Assembly: GCA_903909375.1 (NCBI GenBank)
Contig: CAIVVM010000038.1
Span: 62,001-126,000, forward strand
DNA: 64,000 nucleotides
Origin: an uncultured Alphaproteobacteria bacterium
Lineage (GTDB): Bacteria; Pseudomonadota; Alphaproteobacteria; Caulobacterales; Caulobacteraceae
Direction of reading: 5' to 3'
This document shows, piece by piece, positions 46,318 through 57,071 of the stretch. Below the pieces are notes generated by a model, which worked only from the letters and a program-made list of their open reading frames with translations, made no database searches and was not told the origin of the DNA. The position numbers were made by a program, and so were the translations under genes. Numbering within the stretch: position 1 is the stretch's first letter; the number at the start of each line of letters is the position of its first letter.

Positions 46318-48063
46318 ATGCGACGTTTGATTCTCGCCCTGACACTCTGGTGCGCCGCCGCGCCGGCTATGGCCGACGATACGGCCCTGAACAGACTGGT
46401 GGCCGACTACGACGCCTATGTCCTGTCCCAGGACCCGGTCATGGCGGGCCGCGAGGGCGATCCCCGCGCACTTGGGCGACTGGCCGATCCGTCGGCCGGA
46501 GCCGATGTGCTGCGGCGCAGCAGCTATGAGGAATTCGCGGCGCGGCTGGCTGCAATTGAACCGGGCGCCCTCAGCGCGGACGCGCGCCTGAACCGTGACT
46601 TCCTCGCCTGGACCCTGGACCGTCGCCTGAAAAGCCTCGGATTTGACGAGGCGCGGATGGCTTTCAACAGCGACTGGGGCTTTGACCAGGAGCTTGGCTA
46701 TGTGGCCTCCACCACACGGCTGGACACCGAGGCCGACGCCGAGGCCTGGATCGCGCGCCTGCGGGCCCTGCCGAAATTCTACGCGCGGAGCCTCGATAAC
46801 GCCCGGCGCGGCGTGAAGACCCGCTTTACCCAGCCGCGCTCGACAGTGGAGTCTGTGCTGGCCCGTGCGCGAACTGCTGCTGCCGCGCCTGTCGAGACTG
46901 ACCCGCTGCTGAAGCCCTTCGAAGGCTCCGGCATCGACCCCGCAAAGCTTGCGGAACTGAAGGCCACCGCCGCGGGCGTGGTGCGTGACCAGATCCGGCC
47001 GGTCCAGCGTGAGTTCGCCGCCTTCCTTGAAGCCCAGTACCTGCCGGCCAGCCGCAAGGCTCTCGGCGTTCGCACGGTCCCGGGTGGCGAGGCCTACTAT
47101 CGCTGGCTGGTCGCCGATTACACCACGACCGACCTGACGCCGGACCAGATCCACGACCTGGGCCAGGCCGAGGTCGCCCGCATCCGCGCAGGGATGGGCA
47201 AGGTGATGGCCGAGACCGGGTTCACCGGCGACCTGCCGGCCTTCATCGCCATGCTGCGCAAGGAACCGCGTTTCTACGCGACCTCGCGCCAGCAACTCCT
47301 GGAGAAGGCGTCAGAGATCACCAAGCGGATCGACGACAAGCTCCCCAGCCAGTTTGGAACCCTGCCGCGCCTGACGTTCGGGGTCCGGCCGGTCGCCGCC
47401 GAGATCGAGGAACGCTATACGACTGCACGCTATTTCCAGGGCGCGCCGAAGCTGGGGATCGCCGGCGGGTACATGGTCAACACCTCGCATCTGGATCAAA
47501 GGCCGCTCTACGAACTGCCGGCCCTGTCGGCCCACGAATCGGTTCCCGGCCACCATCTGCAGATCGCACTCGCACAGGAAATCTCCGGCCTCCCGTCGTT
47601 CAGACGAAATGCCGACGTGACCGCATTCACCGAGGGTTGGGGGCTCTACGCCGAGCGGCTGGCCGGTGAGATGGGCATCTACCGCGATCCCTATGAGCGG
47701 TTCGGCGAGCTTTCGATGGAGATGTGGCGCGCGTGCCGGCTGGTGGCTGACACCGGGATCCACTGGAAGGGCTGGACGCTCGATCAGGCCCGCCGATGCT
47801 TCACCGACAACAGCGCGCTGTCGCCGCTCAACATTGATGTGGAGTTGGCCCGCTACCTATCCTGGCCGGGCCAGGCGCTGGCCTACAAGGTCGGACAGCT
47901 GAAGATCCTGGAACTTCGGGAGCGCGCCAAAACCCGGCTGGGTCCGCGCTATGACCCCCGCCGGTTCCACGACGCCGTACTGCTGGCGGGACCCCTGCCG
48001 ATGTCCCTGCTGGAGGCGCGGCTGCAGGCCTGGATTGAGGCAGAGGCGGCGTCGCCGTCCTGA
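46318..48063 (+). CDS. Exported DUF885-family metallopeptidase-like protein
   Basis: A 581-residue protein with a signal peptide (about residues 1-19, LILALTLWCAAAPAMA). The DUF885 hallmark HESVPGHHLQ (His406-Glu407 to His412-His413) looks like a zinc site, and FTEGWGLYAERL supplies the following glutamate, as in gluzincin-type peptidases. Family members act on peptides in the periplasm; the specific substrate is unknown. GGGGAGG lies 5 nt before the ATG. It stands 149 bp before the dienelactone hydrolase gene. Confidence 0.87.
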   Translation: MRRLILALTLWCAAAPAMADDTALNRLVADYDAYVLSQDPVMAGREGDPRALGRLADPSAGADVLRRSSYEEFAARLAAIEPGALSADARLNRDFLAWTLDRRLKSLGFDEARMAFNSDWGFDQELGYVASTTRLDTEADAEAWIARLRALPKFYARSLDNARRGVKTRFTQPRSTVESVLARARTAAAAPVETDPLLKPFEGSGIDPAKLAELKATAAGVVRDQIRPVQREFAAFLEAQYLPASRKALGVRTVPGGEAYYRWLVADYTTTDLTPDQIHDLGQAEVARIRAGMGKVMAETGFTGDLPAFIAMLRKEPRFYATSRQQLLEKASEITKRIDDKLPSQFGTLPRLTFGVRPVAAEIEERYTTARYFQGAPKLGIAGGYMVNTSHLDQRPLYELPALSAHESVPGHHLQIALAQEISGLPSFRRNADVTAFTEGWGLYAERLAGEMGIYRDPYERFGELSMEMWRACRLVADTGIHWKGWTLDQARRCFTDNSALSPLNIDVELARYLSWPGQALAYKVGQLKILELRERAKTRLGPRYDPRRFHDAVLLAGPLPMSLLEARLQAWIEAEAASPS

Positions 48064-48212
48064 CTGGCGATCAGACATCGGACACAGTCAGGGTCCCGAC
48101 CCAGGATGCAGGACAGGTCCGATCTCACGGCCTCTGGCGTCCATTGAAATTCCGCCGCAACATGTGCGCCTGAGTTTTCACCCCAGAATACGCAACGCCG
48201 GAGGAAATCCCC

Positions 48213-49070
48213 ATGTGTGACGACGACATCCATGTTGGTCTGGTTGAGGAACCCCAACCCTCCCGCCGTACCTTCGGCCTGATGACAGTTGCAGCGGCAG
48301 GCATGGCCTCCAGCGCCTACGCGGGCACAGTCGTCGAGAAGGACGTCGAGGTGAAGACCGCCGACGGGACCTGCGATGCGGTGCTCTATCACCCCGCCGG
48401 CAAGGGGACCTGGCCTGCGGTGCTGATCTGGACCGACATCATGGGTCTGCGCCCGGTGTTCCGTGAGATGGGCAAGCGTCTGGCGGCCCAGGGCCACGTC
48501 GTGCTGGTGCCGAACCCGTTCTATCGTTCGAAACGCGCGCCGGTGGTGGATGCGACCTTCGATTTTTCAAAGCCTGAGGAACGCGCCAAGGTGTTCGCCT
48601 TGCGCAGCGCCATGACCAACGACGGAATCGACCGCGACGCCGCCACCTTTGTGGCCTTCCTCGACGCCCAGCCGCAGACCAACAAGAAAAAGAAGGTTGG
48701 CGTGCAGGGATACTGCATGGGCGGCCCCCTGTCGTTCCGGACGGCCGCAGCGGTTCCGGGCCGGATCGCAGCTGTGGGCAGTTTCCACGGCGGCGGCCTG
48801 ACCACCAAGAACCCCGACAGCCCCCATCTTCTGATCCCGAAAACCAACGCCGCCTATCTGGTGGCTGTGGCGCAGAACGACGACAAGCAGCAGCCGGAGT
48901 CCAAGGATATCCTCCAGGCCGCGTTTGCGGAGGCCAAGAAGACGGCGACGGTTGAGGTCTATCCGGCGGCCCACGGCTGGTGTGTGCGCGGCAGCGCCGT
49001 CTACGACGAGGCGGCGGCCGAGAAGGCCTGGACCGAACTCACCAAGCTGTACAAGGCGCGACTCGGTTAG
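48213..49070 (+). CDS. Dienelactone hydrolase-family protein, Tat-type leader
   Basis: A 285-residue alpha/beta hydrolase. The N-terminus carries PSRRTFGLMTVAAAG, a twin-arginine export signal ending near AYAG. The nucleophile elbow is GYCMGG (Cys168), as in true dienelactone hydrolases; a histidine in AAHGWC is the probable triad partner. It may hydrolyse lactones or esters in the periplasm. GGAGGAAA is 8 nt before the ATG. An 8-bp hairpin follows the stop. Confidence 0.87.
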   Translation: MCDDDIHVGLVEEPQPSRRTFGLMTVAAAGMASSAYAGTVVEKDVEVKTADGTCDAVLYHPAGKGTWPAVLIWTDIMGLRPVFREMGKRLAAQGHVVLVPNPFYRSKRAPVVDATFDFSKPEERAKVFALRSAMTNDGIDRDAATFVAFLDAQPQTNKKKKVGVQGYCMGGPLSFRTAAAVPGRIAAVGSFHGGGLTTKNPDSPHLLIPKTNAAYLVAVAQNDDKQQPESKDILQAAFAEAKKTATVEVYPAAHGWCVRGSAVYDEAAAEKAWTELTKLYKARLG

Positions 49071-49083
49071 AGCCAGGCCCAGG

Positions 49084-49112
49084 CCCGACGCATCTTTCCG
49101 CGGCGCGTCGGG
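49084..49112 (+). terminator. Hairpin after the dienelactone hydrolase gene
   Basis: CCCGACGC (49084-49091) pairs with GCGTCGGG (49105-49112). It lies 14 bases after the stop codon and in front of the LytM-type gene. The loop is CATCTTTCCGCGG-like and no T-run follows, so terminator function is only likely. Confidence 0.4.
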
Positions 49113-49264
49113 ACTCGCCTTGCAGGGGCGCCGGTTTGCTCCCGGCCTGCTTTTTGCCTAGAAGGCTCGTTAATCCTCCGTCCTGTACCGGGCCGGAACA
49201 ACCGAAGCATGGGACGAGGCCGAGGGCTCCGATCCTGAAAAATGCGCGGTGATGGTGGAGCTCG

Positions 49265-50161
49265 ATGGCGTTGGTGAAGACAGGACCGGGATCAAAAGCG
49301 CGTGCGCGCCGGGTTGTGGCCGAGGCCGTAATCGTCGGCGTTGCGGGCCTCAGCGCGGTGGCGGTGGCCCATGCCTCACTGCTGGCGCCCGGTCTGATCG
49401 CGGGCAGGACTGCGCCACAGTCAGCGACCGCTGTGGCCGTGGCGGCGTCTTCGGCGCCGGCGGAAAATGACGTCCTAATCGCCTTTCAGGAGCCGGTGCC
49501 CGGGCATGCCGTAGTGTCGCCCTTTGGCCTTCGCCAGTTGCCCTGGGAAGGCTCGGGCCGCCTGCATGAGGGTGTGGATATCTCGGCCGACGCCGGGGCT
49601 GCTGTGCGCGTAGCGGCGGACGGGGTGGTGATCGCCGCGGGCGAAAAGGGCGGCTACGGCCGTTATGTGGCCGTGCGCCACACAGAGGGTTTGACCACAT
49701 TCTACGCTCACCTGGGCGGAATCGCCGCGGGGATGAAGCCTGGTCTTGTATTGACGGCGGGGGAAACTGTGGGCCGTGTGGGCTCGACGGGAACCTCGAC
49801 AGGGCCGCATCTCCACTTCGAGATCCGCGATGAACAGGACCGTCCGCTGAATCCGGCGATGTTCCTGGGCAAGGCGTTCGCCGAGGCCGGCGACCTGCCC
49901 CTCGACCTGGCCAAGCGCTATTCGGGACGGGTGCGGATGGCGCAGGTCTCGCGCATTCCGGCCAGCAAACAGGCGCTGATGGATGCCCGCGCAGGCAAAT
50001 CCATCGTGGTGCGTCGCACCACCGACGCGGAGGACCTGGCCCAGGCCGAGCGCAACCTGCAGGGCCAGGCCCAGGAGGCCGCCAGGAGCGAGCGGATCGA
50101 CGGTCTCAACGGACTGGCGATCGGACCCGACGGCCGCCCGCGCGCCCAGCTCAGCCTCTAA
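49265..50161 (+). CDS. LytM/M23-family peptidoglycan peptidase-like protein
   Basis: A 298-residue envelope protein: a membrane anchor or signal segment (about residues 17-45, rich in Val/Ala), an M23 domain at about 75-200 and a Gln/Arg-rich tail. The M23 metal ligands are visible as HEGVDIS (His, Asp) and GPHLHFEI (HxH), so it may be catalytically competent, cutting peptide cross-links in the wall. GGTGGAG lies ahead of the ATG. It is followed after 15 bp by an alpha/beta hydrolase gene. Confidence 0.85.
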   Translation: MALVKTGPGSKARARRVVAEAVIVGVAGLSAVAVAHASLLAPGLIAGRTAPQSATAVAVAASSAPAENDVLIAFQEPVPGHAVVSPFGLRQLPWEGSGRLHEGVDISADAGAAVRVAADGVVIAAGEKGGYGRYVAVRHTEGLTTFYAHLGGIAAGMKPGLVLTAGETVGRVGSTGTSTGPHLHFEIRDEQDRPLNPAMFLGKAFAEAGDLPLDLAKRYSGRVRMAQVSRIPASKQALMDARAGKSIVVRRTTDAEDLAQAERNLQGQAQEAARSERIDGLNGLAIGPDGRPRAQLSL

Positions 50162-50176
50162 GACCTGCCGGGACCC

Positions 50177-51034
50177 GTGGCCGCACCGCGCTATCAAGGC
50201 GAACGGGTCGATATCGGTGGGCGCCATCTACGGGTGGCGCGCGCCGGGCCCGTGTCTGGCGGTCCCCTGATCGTCTGCGAACACGGCGCCTATGGCTCGG
50301 CGACCGACTGGGCGGTGGTGCAGGCACTATTGGCGGCCAGGGGGCGTCGCAGCCTGGCCTATGATCGGGCAGGCCTTGGCTACTCCGATCCTGGCCCGGA
50401 ACCCCGGGATGGCCGCGCCATCAACGATGATCTTGAGGCGTTGCTAGAGGCCCGCGGCGAGACGGCCCCAATCCTGCTGGTAGGCCATTCCATGGGCGGG
50501 CTGATGGTCCGGTTGTTTGCGCTTGAGCGGACGCGGGCTCTGGTCGGGCTGGTGCTGGTGGATGCGGTGACGCCGGATGTGCTGGGCCTGCCGGGTGTGG
50601 CGTCGGGGGTGCAGGTGTTCGGGCGGCTGCTGCAGGTGGTGAGCCGGGGCGCAAAGGCAGGCCTGATGCATCCCGTCTCCTGGGTGGCGGGAAATCCCAT
50701 CGAACTGCCGGGTGAAGCCGGCGCGGAGAAGCGCCGTATCCATGCCTCCGCCTCCCATGCCCACGGCGCGGCGGCTGAAGTGCTCTGCTGGCCCGAGACG
50801 TCGCGGATGGCCGGCGCCGCCGACCTTCCGCTGGATCTTCCGGTGGCGGTGGTGACGGCGGGCCCGTCGCGCGGTGGCGGCGCGCTCAAGCGGGTGCAGG
50901 AGGCTCCGGCGAAACGGGCCAGGTCCGGTCATGTGGAGCATGTGACCGCCGCCAATCACGCCAACCTGCTTGGTCCACGCTTTGCGGCCGCCATTGTACG
51001 TGGCGTTGATCACGCCCTTGGCAAGGACGCCTGA
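50177..51034 (+). CDS. Alpha/beta-fold hydrolase
   Basis: A 285-residue alpha/beta hydrolase with HGAYGSATDW (oxyanion region), the nucleophile elbow GHSMGG (Ser105), VDAVTPD and a late histidine in the VTAANHANLLG segment. The start is GTG at 50177, with only a weak site. No clear substrate. It lies 15 bp downstream of the LytM gene, and its last 25 bp overlap the end of tilS in convergent orientation. Confidence 0.85.
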   Translation: MAAPRYQGERVDIGGRHLRVARAGPVSGGPLIVCEHGAYGSATDWAVVQALLAARGRRSLAYDRAGLGYSDPGPEPRDGRAINDDLEALLEARGETAPILLVGHSMGGLMVRLFALERTRALVGLVLVDAVTPDVLGLPGVASGVQVFGRLLQVVSRGAKAGLMHPVSWVAGNPIELPGEAGAEKRRIHASASHAHGAAAEVLCWPETSRMAGAADLPLDLPVAVVTAGPSRGGGALKRVQEAPAKRARSGHVEHVTAANHANLLGPRFAAAIVRGVDHALGKDA

Positions 51035-52263
51035 CGCAGCTCCCGATCAACGAGGCCGGCGGCTGCCGCCAGCCGGTCGGGGATCAGATTTGCCGCCGTC
51101 CCGTCCAGCGCCGGGCAAGTGATCAAGCCGTCCTCGCAGATCATGGCCGGAAGCCCTCCACGGGCGGCGGGCGGCAGAGCCTGCAGGGCGGCCTGCTGGT
51201 CGCGGGCCAGGCTCCGGGCCAGTCCTGCCAGCCGGGTGAGCTGGCCATCGCGATCCAGCGCGGCGATTTCGAACCGCCCATCCCAGACCACAGTCTGGCC
51301 GCTGGCGACCTGCAAGACGGGCCCGCCGGTTCGCGCGATCTCGCCAGCCTCGCGGAAGAAGCGAACCTGCGCCAGATCAGCCTCAATCCGGGACCCGGCA
51401 AGGGTCGCGACGACGGACCCTGGGCCGCGCAGCGCTTCAGCGACGCGTTCAATCCTGGCGGTGGCCGGCCGGCGGGCGCCACCGCCGGCGCATACGCAGG
51501 CCATGGCGACAAGCCGTTGAAGGTCCGACGCCGAGGCGTTCCGTAGTTCCTGGCGGGAGATCGTGATCATTCCGGCCTGGTGGGTAGCCCGGCTGGCCAG
51601 GACCAGCGGCGGCTCTGTAATGCGATCCGAAAGGGCGCCGACCAGGATCTCCCGCCGGGCGCGGGGGCGGGCGTAGCGCAGGTCAGCGTTCGCCGGATCG
51701 TCGATCCAGGACTGCCCCCGTGCAGTCAGCCATGCGCGCAGGTCCGCGCGGCGCACATCCAGCATGGGGCGCAGCAGGAATAATCCGCGTCCCTCAGGCC
51801 AGGCGGGCGACGGCGACCATTCGCGAGGATCAGGTGTGGTGGATCCGGCGCGCCGCATGACGTCAGCTTCCAGCCGGTCATCCCCGGTATGGCCCAGTAG
51901 CAGCACCGAGGCTCCGGCCTCCCGCGCAGCCTCGGCCAGCAGGCGGTGGCGCGCCGCCCGCGCGGCGGCGGGCAGGCCGGTCGCAGGCTTGCCGCCGGTC
52001 CAGGTCAGCGCGCGAAATCCGTGGCCGAGGGTCGCGGCGAGCTCCGTGCAGGCGGCGGTCCAGCCCGCGGCCTCGGGCTGTAGTCCGTGATCCACCGACA
52101 GGATAACCACGCGCCGCGCCGCCTCTCGCGCCCAGTCATGGACCATCAGTGTGAGCGCAACGGAATCGCCGCCGCCAGACAGGCCAATGGCGATGGGTTC
52201 GGTGGCGTCCCTCAGCAGCCGTCGGTCCAGGACCGTGCGGACGACCGCCTCTAGGCCGCGCAC
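51010..52263 (-). CDS. tilS: tRNA(Ile)-lysidine synthetase
   Basis: A 417-residue N-type ATP pyrophosphatase which converts the wobble C of tRNA-Ile(CAU) to lysidine, making it read AUA. The PP-loop is SGGGDS (residues 29-34), followed by VILSVDHGLQPEA, LLLGHTGDDRLEADVMRRAG (in part) and RPMLDVRRADLRAWL. The TilS C-terminal domains are shorter and less clear. The start is GTG at 52263, overlapping cpoB by 13 bp. It is the last gene of the ruvA-to-tilS block; ftsH, its common partner, is at 27158-29041. Confidence 0.92.
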   Translation of the reverse strand: MRGLEAVVRTVLDRRLLRDATEPIAIGLSGGGDSVALTLMVHDWAREAARRVVILSVDHGLQPEAAGWTAACTELAATLGHGFRALTWTGGKPATGLPAAARAARHRLLAEAAREAGASVLLLGHTGDDRLEADVMRRAGSTTPDPREWSPSPAWPEGRGLFLLRPMLDVRRADLRAWLTARGQSWIDDPANADLRYARPRARREILVGALSDRITEPPLVLASRATHQAGMITISRQELRNASASDLQRLVAMACVCAGGGARRPATARIERVAEALRGPGSVVATLAGSRIEADLAQVRFFREAGEIARTGGPVLQVASGQTVVWDGRFEIAALDRDGQLTRLAGLARSLARDQQAALQALPPAARGGLPAMICEDGLITCPALDGTAANLIPDRLAAAAGLVDRELRQASLPRA

Positions 52264-53090
52264 TTCGCCTGGGTGCGTGTGGCGGCTGCGCGGCCGGCGA
52301 CGTTCGCCGGGGGCTTGGGATAGCGACGCGTGAATTCCGCCAGGGTCTGGCAGGCGTCGGCCGGCTTCTTGAGCGCGACAAGGGATCTGGACAGTTCAAC
52401 CACTGCGTCGGGCGCCCAGGGGGTCTGCGGCCAGCCGCGGATAGCGCCGATATAGGCCTTGGCCGCATCGGCGTGGGCGGCGCGAACGGTCAGGGTCTTG
52501 CCCAGCCAGTAGCGGGCCTCGGGCGTACGCGAGGCGTCGGGCCAGGTTTCCACAAACCCGGCGAAGGCGGCCTCGGCAGCGTCGTAGTCGCCGGCCAGCA
52601 TCAGTTGGCGGGCCTGGGCGAAATCCTTGGCCGGATCACCGGGCGCAGCCGCCTGAGGCGGGGCGTCGGGTTCGGGCGGGGGCGCGTTCATCTGGGCGAG
52701 CTTCTGTTCCAGCGCGGCCAGACGCTCGGTGAGCGACTGTACGTCGCGCTTCAGGGCGATGTTCTCCCGGCGCGCCTGATCGGCGTCGCGGGTGACGCTG
52801 TCGAACGATCCGTTGAGACTGCGCAGGGTTTGTTCGAGATCACTCAGCCGGGAGGCCAGTTCGCTCATTCGGGCGTCGGTGTCCGCAGGCTGCACGACCA
52901 CCGGCTTACCGGTGTCGCGCAGCTGGAAGACGATGGACCGGAGTTCGCGCACCACCTTTTCCATCCGCTCCACCCGCTTGGCGTCGCGGGCGTCGAGAGG
53001 ATCCTCCATCGGCGTCTGCGACCAGACCGGCCCGGCGCTTGCCAGGACAGTCATGGCCAGCAGGGCCAACAGGGGGCGGGGTGCGCGCAC
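52251..53090 (-). CDS. cpoB: Tol-Pal associated protein CpoB/YbgF
   Basis: A 279-residue periplasmic protein: a signal peptide (about 1-24), a coiled coil (about 78-135, RLSDLEQTLRSLNGSFD and on) for trimerisation, a Pro-rich linker, and TPR repeats from about 150 (DFAQARQLMLAGDYDAAEAAF region). CpoB links Tol activity with cell-wall synthesis during division. The start is GTG at 53090, three bases after pal. The overlap with tilS indicates coupling. Confidence 0.9.
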   Translation of the reverse strand: MRAPRPLLALLAMTVLASAGPVWSQTPMEDPLDARDAKRVERMEKVVRELRSIVFQLRDTGKPVVVQPADTDARMSELASRLSDLEQTLRSLNGSFDSVTRDADQARRENIALKRDVQSLTERLAALEQKLAQMNAPPPEPDAPPQAAAPGDPAKDFAQARQLMLAGDYDAAEAAFAGFVETWPDASRTPEARYWLGKTLTVRAAHADAAKAYIGAIRGWPQTPWAPDAVVELSRSLVALKKPADACQTLAEFTRRYPKPPANVAGRAAATRTQAKCAA

Positions 53091-53093
53091 GGC

Positions 53094-53660
53094 CTACCTG
53101 GCGCCGGAGACGACGGCCGTGCGGGCGTTGCGGTTCTTGTCCCAGGACGCCTCGCCGGAACCAGCGTCGATGGGCTGTTCCTTGCCGAACGAGATGGTGG
53201 AGATCCGGTCCGCCGTCACGCCCTTTTCGACCAGATAGTCGCGGACCGAGTTGGCGCGCCGGGCGCCAAGCGCCAGATTGTATTCCCGGGTGCCACGCTC
53301 ATCGGCGTTGCCCTCGATCCGCACCTTGACCGCGCCATAGCGGCGAAGCCAGGCCGACTGGGCGTCCAGCAACGGCGTGGCGTCGGCGCGGACATCGTGA
53401 CTGTCAGTGTCGAAATAGACGCGGTCGCCGACATTGACGACAAAGTCTTCTGTCGATCCGGGGAGCGCGCCCGTCGGCGCCTGGGTGACCGGCGCAGCGG
53501 GCGGAAGCTCTGTGCGCGGCGGCGCCTGGGGCTGGGTCTGAGGCGGCGCCTGGGTGGGGTAGGTGGGTTTCGGCTTGCTGGCGCAGGCCGCCAGGGACGC
53601 AGCGGCGGCGCCCACAAGCGCCAGCCTGAGTAGGGTGTTGCCGTTTACACTTCGCATCAT
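53094..53660 (-). CDS. pal: Peptidoglycan-associated lipoprotein Pal
   Basis: A 188-residue outer-membrane lipoprotein. The lipobox is SLAAC with Cys26; a Pro/Gln-rich linker follows; the OmpA-like domain from about 78 has VYFDTDSHDVRAD, EGNADERGTREYNLALGARRA and the peptidoglycan-binding region with the usual Asp and Arg. It anchors the outer membrane to the wall and is moved by Tol. I chose ATG at 53660, 6 nt after GAGGAG; ATGs at 53666 and 53657 are close alternatives. Confidence 0.95.
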   Translation of the reverse strand: MMRSVNGNTLLRLALVGAAAASLAACASKPKPTYPTQAPPQTQPQAPPRTELPPAAPVTQAPTGALPGSTEDFVVNVGDRVYFDTDSHDVRADATPLLDAQSAWLRRYGAVKVRIEGNADERGTREYNLALGARRANSVRDYLVEKGVTADRISTISFGKEQPIDAGSGEASWDKNRNARTAVVSGAR

Positions 53661-53726
53661 CTGCATCTCCTCGGGTTCGGGTTGTATATAGGGATCAGAA
53701 TCCATCACGCCGGTTCTGGCGCAAGA

Positions 53727-55037
53727 CTAGTTGAGCAATGGTGACCACGCGGGGTCTGACCCTGCCCCCGGATAGGGCATCGGCTGCAGAACCCGACCCG
53801 TCACGTCGACCGTCCAGAGCTTGGGCGGGCCGCCGGGCGTTTCGCGCGAGAACATCAGCACCCGGCCATTCGGCGCCCAGGTGGGGCCTTCGTCGAGATA
53901 GCTGGAGGTGAGCAGGCGCTCATCTGATCCATCCGGGCGCATCACCCCGATATGGAACTCACCGCCGGTCTGTTTGGTGAAGGCGATGAACTCCCCGGTC
54001 GGGCTCCAGACCGGGGTGGTATAGCGCCCGCCGCCGCCCGAGATCCGCCGCTGGCCCGATCCGTCGGCGCCCATCAGATAGAGCTGAGGCGAGCCCCCGC
54101 GATCCGAATTGAACACGATCCGCGCGCCATCCGGTGAGAACGAGGCCGAGGTGTCGATCGAGGGGTCGGAGGTCAGTCGGGTGGAGGTCCGGCTGGACAG
54201 GTTCATCACGAAGATGTCGCTGTTGCCGCCGCGCTCGACGGAGAACGCCACCTTGCCGCCGTCAGGCGAGAACCGGGGCGCGAACACCATGCCTGGAAAG
54301 GCGCCCAGACTCTCGCGCCGGGCCGTTTCCAGATTGAACAGGAAGATCGATGAACTGTCCGGGCGCAGCGACATATAGGTGATCTCCTGGCTGTTGCTGG
54401 AGAACCTGGGCGTCATCACGATGCTGTCGCCGCTGGTCAGGTAACTGGGATTGGCGCCGTCCTGATCCATGATCGCCAGGCGCTTGATCACCTTGGCCCG
54501 TCCGCCGCTCTCGGCCACGAACACCACGCGGGTGTCGAAGTAGCCCTTCTCGCCGGTCAGCCGCTCATAGACCGCATCGGAAATCTTGTGCGCCACGCGC
54601 CGCCAATTCTCCGGGCTGGAAGTGAACTGCAGGCCCAGCATCTGTTGTTCGGCGAAAACGTCCCACATGCGGAAGTCGACGCGCAGCTTGCCGCCCTCAA
54701 CCGTGACCTGACCGTTGACCAGGGCCTGGGCGTTGATGGTTTTCCAGTCGCCGAAGCGGGGCTGGACCGCAGCGGTCAGGTTCTTTTCAACGAAGCTGGC
54801 CGGGTCGAGTGGCCGGAACAGGCCCGAGCGCTGCAGGTTGGCGGCGATCACCTGAGCGATATCGGCGCCCTGGGTCCCACCGAACGCCGGAACCGCCACT
54901 GGCAAGGGCTGGACATCGCCGCGGTTGACGTTGACCTCGATTTCGGCCCGGGCGGGTGCGGCCAGGAACACGGCGAGCAATCCCAGCAGAACCATGGCCA
55001 TGACGGGCGCTGAAAAGCTGCGAAGGGAGCGGGTCAT
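53727..55037 (-). CDS. tolB: Tol-Pal system beta-propeller protein TolB
   Basis: A 436-residue periplasmic protein: signal peptide (about 1-31, ending ARAE), the N-terminal TolB domain (about 35-165) and a C-terminal six-bladed propeller with repeated FSPDG-type motifs such as [12 protein letters not shown] and [12 protein letters not shown]. TolB binds Pal and is released by TolA. Its ATG overlaps the tolA stop by four bases; pal begins 66 bp downstream. Confidence 0.96.
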   Translation of the reverse strand: MTRSLRSFSAPVMAMVLLGLLAVFLAAPARAEIEVNVNRGDVQPLPVAVPAFGGTQGADIAQVIAANLQRSGLFRPLDPASFVEKNLTAAVQPRFGDWKTINAQALVNGQVTVEGGKLRVDFRMWDVFAEQQMLGLQFTSSPENWRRVAHKISDAVYERLTGEKGYFDTRVVFVAESGGRAKVIKRLAIMDQDGANPSYLTSGDSIVMTPRFSSNSQEITYMSLRPDSSSIFLFNLETARRESLGAFPGMVFAPRFSPDGGKVAFSVERGGNSDIFVMNLSSRTSTRLTSDPSIDTSASFSPDGARIVFNSDRGGSPQLYLMGADGSGQRRISGGGGRYTTPVWSPTGEFIAFTKQTGGEFHIGVMRPDGSDERLLTSSYLDEGPTWAPNGRVLMFSRETPGGPPKLWTVDVTGRVLQPMPYPGAGSDPAWSPLLN

Positions 55038-55827
55038 CGGCAGGCCTCTCGGGCGTTGAAATTGACAGCGACCCTGTCGCCATAGAATTCGCGCGGCAGG
55101 CCCCGGAAGGGCGCGGCCGCATAGACCGCGCGGACGGCGCGTTCGGCGCCGGCGGTGGCGACCGATGAGCGGGCGCCCTGGATCTGGGGGACCACTTCGC
55201 CCACCACCTGCCCGGTCGCTCCCAGCTGGAAGGTGACCCGCACGATGACATCGCGCCCGCCCTCGACGTCGCAGTTGGGGTTCCAGCGGCGCTGGAGTTC
55301 CTCGGTCATGCCGGCGACGGCGGCGCCGGCGGCCAGACCGGACCCTACGGTCTGGCGGGCGACGGGGGCGGTTTCGGGTCTGGCGGGTCCCTTGGCGGCG
55401 GAGGAGGGACGCTGAGGCGTGTTGCGAGCGGGGCGGGTCAGGCTGGCCTCCAGCGAATCCAGATCAAAGGCCTTCTCGGCGGGTCGGGTGGCCGGCTTAG
55501 CCGCCAGCGGCGCGGGCGTCTTTTCCGCCGGTTTTGCCGCCTTGGCCTGAGGGGGCGGCGGGGCGGGCAGTGGCGGCGGCGGAACCGGTTCGGGCGGCGC
55601 GTCGGCCACCGGATCGGCGGTCATGGCCGACTGGGTTTCGGGGCCCTGTTCCGCTGGTCTGGTGTCTACGTCGGGGGCGTTAGAGACGATGGTCACCGGA
55701 ACAATGGCGCCCACCTTCAGGTCGCGATTTCCCCACGACATCATGAAGGCTGCTGCCACGCCGACGTGCAGCGCCAGCGACCCTACGGCTGCGGGGCTGA
55801 TCTCGATGCGTGGCGCGGCCCGGGCGG

Positions 55828-55831
<4 letters not shown>
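55034..55831 (-). CDS. tolA: Cell envelope integrity protein TolA
   Basis: A 265-residue inner-membrane protein: one N-terminal membrane helix (about 14-34), a Pro/Ala-rich periplasmic spacer with long proline runs (about 75-120), and a C-terminal TonB/TolA-like domain from about 170 ([15 protein letters not shown] onward). It links TolQR energy to TolB-Pal. The start is GTG at 55831 overlapping the tolR stop (GTGA); the stop overlaps tolB. The spacer is shorter than the helical one in E. coli. Confidence 0.92.
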
Positions 55832-56313
<482 letters not shown>

Positions 56314-56316
56314 GGG

Positions 56317-57021
56317 TCAGGCCCGCTCCGACAGGCGACGCTGGATTGCGGTGGAGAGATCGTCGGCAAAGCCCTCAAGACGTCCGGCGTACTTGGCGGC
56401 GCTGGTGGAGAAGGCGTTGTAGAAAATGTAGGCCGGGATGGCGGCGACCAGCCCGATGGCGGTGGCGAACAGCGCCTCGGCGATCGAGGGCGCGACGATC
56501 GCCAGCGAGGTGTTCTTCTGGATGGCGATCGCCTGGAAAGACTGCATGATCCCCCAGACGGTGCCGAACAGCCCGACGAAGGGCGAGGCCGTGGCGACGA
56601 TGGCCAGGCCGCCCAGGCCGGTTTCCACCCGCGCACTCTCGCGGGCGATGATGGTGTCTAGCGTGCGGTCGATCCTCTGGACCAGAAAGGCCAGCTGACC
56701 CTCGGTGGCGCCGCCGCGCCCTCGGCCATCCCGCCACTCCTTCAGCGCCGCCTGAAGCATGCGCGGCAGGGCCTGGACCGGCTGGTCGCCGGCGTCGGCG
56801 GCGACATCCTCGAGACTGCGGCCGGAGGCCACGGCATCCTCGAAGGCGTTGGCGTCGCGATTGAGCGTGTGAAACCGGAACAGCTTTTCCAGAATGATGG
56901 TCCACGACCAGAGGGAAGCGGCCGCCAGGCCGATCATCACCAGCTTCACCACCCAGTCGGCGCGCACGAACAGACTGATGAGGTCGAAGCTCTCGGGGGT
57001 GAGGGCGGCGGCCGGGGTCAT
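56317..57021 (-). CDS. tolQ: Tol-Pal system motor protein TolQ
   Basis: A 234-residue ExbB/MotA-family protein with three membrane segments: about 20-40 ([18 protein letters not shown]), 135-155 and 170-195. The cytoplasmic loop [10 protein letters not shown] and the conserved segment GLLAAIP-like [13 protein letters not shown] are present. It begins 50 bp after ybgC, where AGGAG precedes its ATG. The gap could hold a promoter, though none was convincing. Confidence 0.95.
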   Translation of the reverse strand: MTPAAALTPESFDLISLFVRADWVVKLVMIGLAAASLWSWTIILEKLFRFHTLNRDANAFEDAVASGRSLEDVAADAGDQPVQALPRMLQAALKEWRDGRGRGGATEGQLAFLVQRIDRTLDTIIARESARVETGLGGLAIVATASPFVGLFGTVWGIMQSFQAIAIQKNTSLAIVAPSIAEALFATAIGLVAAIPAYIFYNAFSTSAAKYAGRLEGFADDLSTAIQRRLSERA

Positions 57022-57071
57022 GGCGTCTCCTGCGAATCGAGCGTTGAGATTGAAGCGTGTCAGTGGCGAAC